Shown in pieces: positions 61,438-64,000 of a stretch of DNA of 64,000 bases. The DNA comes from UKL13-2 sp038206765 (GTDB lineage Bacteria > Pseudomonadota > Gammaproteobacteria > Burkholderiales > Usitatibacteraceae): NCBI GenBank assembly GCA_038206765.1, contig JBBRAM010000004.1, forward strand, positions 62,001 to 126,000, read 5' to 3'. Under the pieces are notes generated by a model, which was not told where the DNA came from, ran no database searches, and was given only the letters and a program-made list of their open reading frames with translations. The stretch's first letter is position 1, and each line of letters opens with the position of its first letter. The position numbers and the translations under genes were made by a program.

Positions 61438-62574
61438 ATGCAAATTAAAAAACATCCACTCCATATTAGCTCGCTCGGCACTGAACGAAGCATCGTCAGT
61501 TTCCACTACGGTCGCACCGAGCAGGGCCAGGGGCGCGGGGAGAAAATTTATATCCAAGCGTCACTTCATGCCGATGAACTGCCCGGCATGTTGGTGGCGC
61601 ACCACCTGCGTAGCCGATTAGCTGCGTTGGAAGCACGGGGCGATATTTCAGGAGAGATTATTGTGGTACCCGTGGCGAATCCAATCGGACTTTCACAAAT
61701 GCTGTTGCACTCTCATCTAGGGCGTTTTGAAACGGCAACTGGCGAAAATTTTAACCGCCATTATCCAACGCTGATTGAACCCGTTGCCGCGAGCGTGGCC
61801 GATAAGCTAACCGATGATGGCAAACAAAATGTGGTGCTGATTCGTCAAGCGATGCGTGAGGCGCTAAATGAAATCGTAGCCGACCCGGAAACCACCGAAG
61901 TGGTCAGTATGCGAAAGGCCCTCATGACGTTAGCCTGCGACGCCGATGTGGTGCTGGATTTGCATTGCGATGCCAATGCTGCGGTGCATCTGTATACCGG
62001 CACTCCGCTATGGCCACAGTGCGAACCATTGGCGCGTTATCTCGGTGCCGTTGCCACCTTGCTCGCTACCGAGTCTGGCGACAGCCCGTTCGATGAAGCG
62101 TGCTCGCAAACGTGGTGGCAGCTCGCAGCAAAATTTCCCAACAAACCCATCCCCATGGCGTGCCTGTCGGTTACCGTTGAACTGCGCGGATTGGCCGACG
62201 TAAGCCACCCGCAAGCGGAAGCCGATGCGGATCGCATCATTGATTTTTTGAAACACCGTGGTGTAGTGAAAGGTAACGCTTCGCCGCTACCGCCGCTCAA
62301 ATACCCCGCTACGCCGCTGGCCGGTTCTGAACCCATCATTACGCCTTCGAGTGGGGTGGTTGCCTATTTGCTGCAGCCGGGTGATTACGCGAAAAAGGGC
62401 GATGTAATTGCCGAGGTCATTAACCCGATTAGCGGCGATGTGTATCAGGCTAAATCTGGTTGCGACGGGGTGCTGTATGCGCAAGAAAACCGCCATTTTG
62501 CAGTGGCTGGTATGCGGCTTGCCAAAGTGGCGGGGGCGACGGCTTTTCGTTCTGGCAAACTGTTGAGCGCGTGA
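61438..62574 (+). CDS. aotO: Zn-dependent beta-Asp-Arg dipeptidase (CphZ/AotO-like, AstE/AspA fold)
   Basis: 378 residues, cytoplasmic. M14-type carboxypeptidase-like zinc enzyme: metal ligands in SLHADELPG (HxxE) and DLHCDANAAVHLY, with PVANPIGLSQ, GENFNRHYP and a C-terminal GVVAYLLQPGDY beta-domain. General annotation would be succinylglutamate desuccinylase/aspartoacylase-like, but the operon position matches AotO, which is reported (from memory) to be cyanophycin dipeptide hydrolase CphZ. It would cut beta-Asp-Arg into Asp and Arg, completing the pathway begun by the cyanophycinase at 57538. Confidence 0.85.
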   Translation: MQIKKHPLHISSLGTERSIVSFHYGRTEQGQGRGEKIYIQASLHADELPGMLVAHHLRSRLAALEARGDISGEIIVVPVANPIGLSQMLLHSHLGRFETATGENFNRHYPTLIEPVAASVADKLTDDGKQNVVLIRQAMREALNEIVADPETTEVVSMRKALMTLACDADVVLDLHCDANAAVHLYTGTPLWPQCEPLARYLGAVATLLATESGDSPFDEACSQTWWQLAAKFPNKPIPMACLSVTVELRGLADVSHPQAEADADRIIDFLKHRGVVKGNASPLPPLKYPATPLAGSEPIITPSSGVVAYLLQPGDYAKKGDVIAEVINPISGDVYQAKSGCDGVLYAQENRHFAVAGMRLAKVAGATAFRSGKLLSA

Positions 62575-62581
62575 TACTGAC

Positions 62582-63355
62582 ATGACAACGACCCCAAAAT
62601 TAACTGTTCAAAATCTGCATAAACGCTACGCCGATAACGAAGTGCTAAAAGGCGTCTCGTTGGAAGCTCAAGCGGGTGACGTGATCAGCGTGATCGGCTC
62701 GTCTGGTTCTGGCAAAAGTACGATGCTGCGCTGTATTAATTTGCTCGAACAACCCAATCAAGGCACCATTGCTCTGAACGGTGAAACTCTGGCACTGATT
62801 GCCGACCGCGATGGCTCTTTAAAGGCAGGTGATGCCAAGCAGTTACAGCGGATGCGTGCCAAGCTGGCGATGGTGTTCCAGCACTTCAATTTGTGGGCGC
62901 ATATGACGGCACTCGAGAACGTCATCGAAGCGCCGATCCATGTGCTGGGTCTGTCGAAAGACGAGGCAATTGCCCGTGCCGAGCGCTATCTGGAACGGGT
63001 TGGCGTGTCGCATCGCGCCGCGATGTATCCCGCACATTTGTCGGGTGGCGAACAGCAGCGCGTCGCAATTGCCCGCGCGTTGGCGATGGAGCCGGAAGTG
63101 ATGTTGTTCGATGAGCCCACCTCGGCGCTCGACCCGGAACTGGTGGGCGAGGTACTCAAGGTGATGCGTGATCTGGCGACGGAAGGCCGCACGATGGTGG
63201 TGGTGACGCATGAAATGGGCTTTGCACGCGAGGTCTCCAACCGCGTGATTTTCCTCCACAAGGGTTTGATTGAAGAATCTGGCGACCCTCGCCAAGTGCT
63301 CGCCAACCCGCAAAGTGAACGACTTAGACAGTTTCTCTCTGGTAGCCTAAAATAA
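62582..63355 (+). CDS. aotP: ABC transporter ATPase (AotP-like)
   Basis: 257 residues, complete ABC ATPase: Walker A GSSGSGKST (about 38-46), Q-loop VFQHFNLW, signature LSGGEQQR, Walker B VMLFDEPTSALDPE, H-loop VVTHEMGFA. Closest in type to HisP/AotP polar-amino-acid ATPases. It starts 7 bp after the aotO stop. Powers the aotQM permease. Confidence 0.92.
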   Translation: MTTTPKLTVQNLHKRYADNEVLKGVSLEAQAGDVISVIGSSGSGKSTMLRCINLLEQPNQGTIALNGETLALIADRDGSLKAGDAKQLQRMRAKLAMVFQHFNLWAHMTALENVIEAPIHVLGLSKDEAIARAERYLERVGVSHRAAMYPAHLSGGEQQRVAIARALAMEPEVMLFDEPTSALDPELVGEVLKVMRDLATEGRTMVVVTHEMGFAREVSNRVIFLHKGLIEESGDPRQVLANPQSERLRQFLSGSLK

Positions 63356-63409
63356 GGGTTTTACACGGCGTTGCGTTGCCACAGTTGGTGGCGCGGCGAA
63401 CAGGCTAGT

Positions 63410-64000
63410 GTGCATTTAAACTCCCCGCCAATTCCTCTGCCAGCGCAGCATTACAAGCAAACCCAGTTGCCCCTGAGTGTTGGTTTTTTTCTGCTGCCAC
63501 AATTTTCACTGGTTTCGCTTAGCGGTGCGCTCGATGCGTTGTCGCGGGCGAACGATGTGCTTGGCAAAATAGCCTTCAAACTGAGTTTGTTTTCTGGCGA
63601 CGGTGCACCTGTAGCCAGCAGCAGCGGCGCGGAAATAGTCGTTCAGGGCAGCTTAAAAAAAATTGAAAACAGCCCAAACGCGAGTCCTGTAGCGCATCTT
63701 GATGCATTGTTTGTCGTCAGCGACGCGCCTCTGCCTCAGCATGGCCATGAACCGCTCATCGCTCTTCTGCAAGACTTTGAGCTATCAAAAAAAATGATTG
63801 GTGGTTTTGGTACCGGGTCTTATCTGCTGGCGCGGGCGCAACTATTGAATGCTTACCGAAGCACGATTCATTGGTCGTATTCAAGCCTGTTTGCGGAGGA
63901 TTTTCCGCTGGCCGTCGTGTCAACCAATTTGTTTGAAATCGATCGTGATCGCCTCACCTGCGCCAGCGGGAGTGCTAGTTTTGACATGATGCTGGCGTGG
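63410..64000 (+). CDS. argR: AraC/GlxA-family regulator (ArgR-like), 3' truncated by window edge
   Basis: The frame is open from about 63410 (GTG) to the right edge, about 197 codons. The visible part is the DJ-1/PfpI-like N-terminal domain of GlxA-type regulators: VGFFLLPQFSLVSLSGALDALSRAND, GGFGTGSYLLARAQLLN and IDRDRLTCASGSASFDMMLAW. The C-terminal AraC helix-turn-helix lies outside. It follows aotP by 54 bp, the place of argR in the P. aeruginosa aotJQMOP-argR operon. The operator at 57205 is a likely target. Start site uncertain (TTG at 63467 is an alternative). Confidence 0.82.
   Translation, partial: MHLNSPPIPLPAQHYKQTQLPLSVGFFLLPQFSLVSLSGALDALSRANDVLGKIAFKLSLFSGDGAPVASSSGAEIVVQGSLKKIENSPNASPVAHLDALFVVSDAPLPQHGHEPLIALLQDFELSKKMIGGFGTGSYLLARAQLLNAYRSTIHWSYSSLFAEDFPLAVVSTNLFEIDRDRLTCASGSASFDMMLAW

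Noticed and set aside
1..64000. CRISPR array, prophage, integrative element or insertion sequence
   Set aside because: No regularly spaced short repeats, integrase, transposase or phage structural genes were found on either strand.

Overview
The window looks like chromosomal DNA of a Gram-negative proteobacterium, most likely a betaproteobacterium. This rests on the TonB receptor, outer-membrane barrel, Tat and Sec exports, ECF sigma factors, an extracellular cyanophycinase next to an aot-type arginine operon, and base composition near 50 percent GC. There is one tRNA (Arg, ACG). I see no integrase, insertion sequence, phage or CRISPR array.

Layout. 0-1 kb: tail of an M61 peptidase. 1.1-3.4 kb: a LuxR-type regulator without a luxI partner, a DUF4902-like gene and an unannotated 44-codon peptide gene with a double-glycine leader; lux-box palindromes lie before the last two. 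3.9-7.1 kb: ECF sigma, anti-sigma and subtilisin-like protease in one operon. 7-20.7 kb: three paralogous STAND ATPase regulators ending in winged-helix/BTAD domains, a GGDEF-EAL protein and a second ECF sigma. 20.8-27.9 kb: outer-membrane barrel, small exported protein, FecR/beta-repeat protein and two small genes. 28-53 kb: a long accessory region, mostly lineage-specific exported proteins, with two large paralogue sets on opposite strands, a 1334-residue kelch/FG-GAP protein, a globin and an ATP-grasp protein. 53.8 kb: tRNA-Arg. 54-64 kb: TonB receptor diverging from a cyanophycinase, then an aotJQMOP-argR-like operon for cyanophycin dipeptides and arginine.

The main discovery is a promoter motif, TTGAACC-N16-CGACTnA, found sixteen times between 3.9 and 53.3 kb. 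Each copy lies upstream of a gene and points at it, and each has exactly 16 bases between the elements. It has the form of an ECF promoter (GAAC-type -35). One copy precedes the ECF sigma gene itself. The others precede the outer-membrane barrel, the FecR/beta-repeat protein, eight secreted Cys-paired Ig-like proteins, the kelch protein, a Tat-exported repeat protein, and two paralogous ~71-residue proteins of an unrecognised family ending in a shared SRLxYxPHxHRW motif. One of those two sits just before a STAND regulator gene. I propose a self-activating ECF regulon that builds an envelope or extracellular protein system.

Two smaller circuits are readable: a LuxR-solo/lux-box/double-glycine peptide circuit at the left, and an ArgR-type operator between the TonB receptor and cyanophycinase genes at the right.
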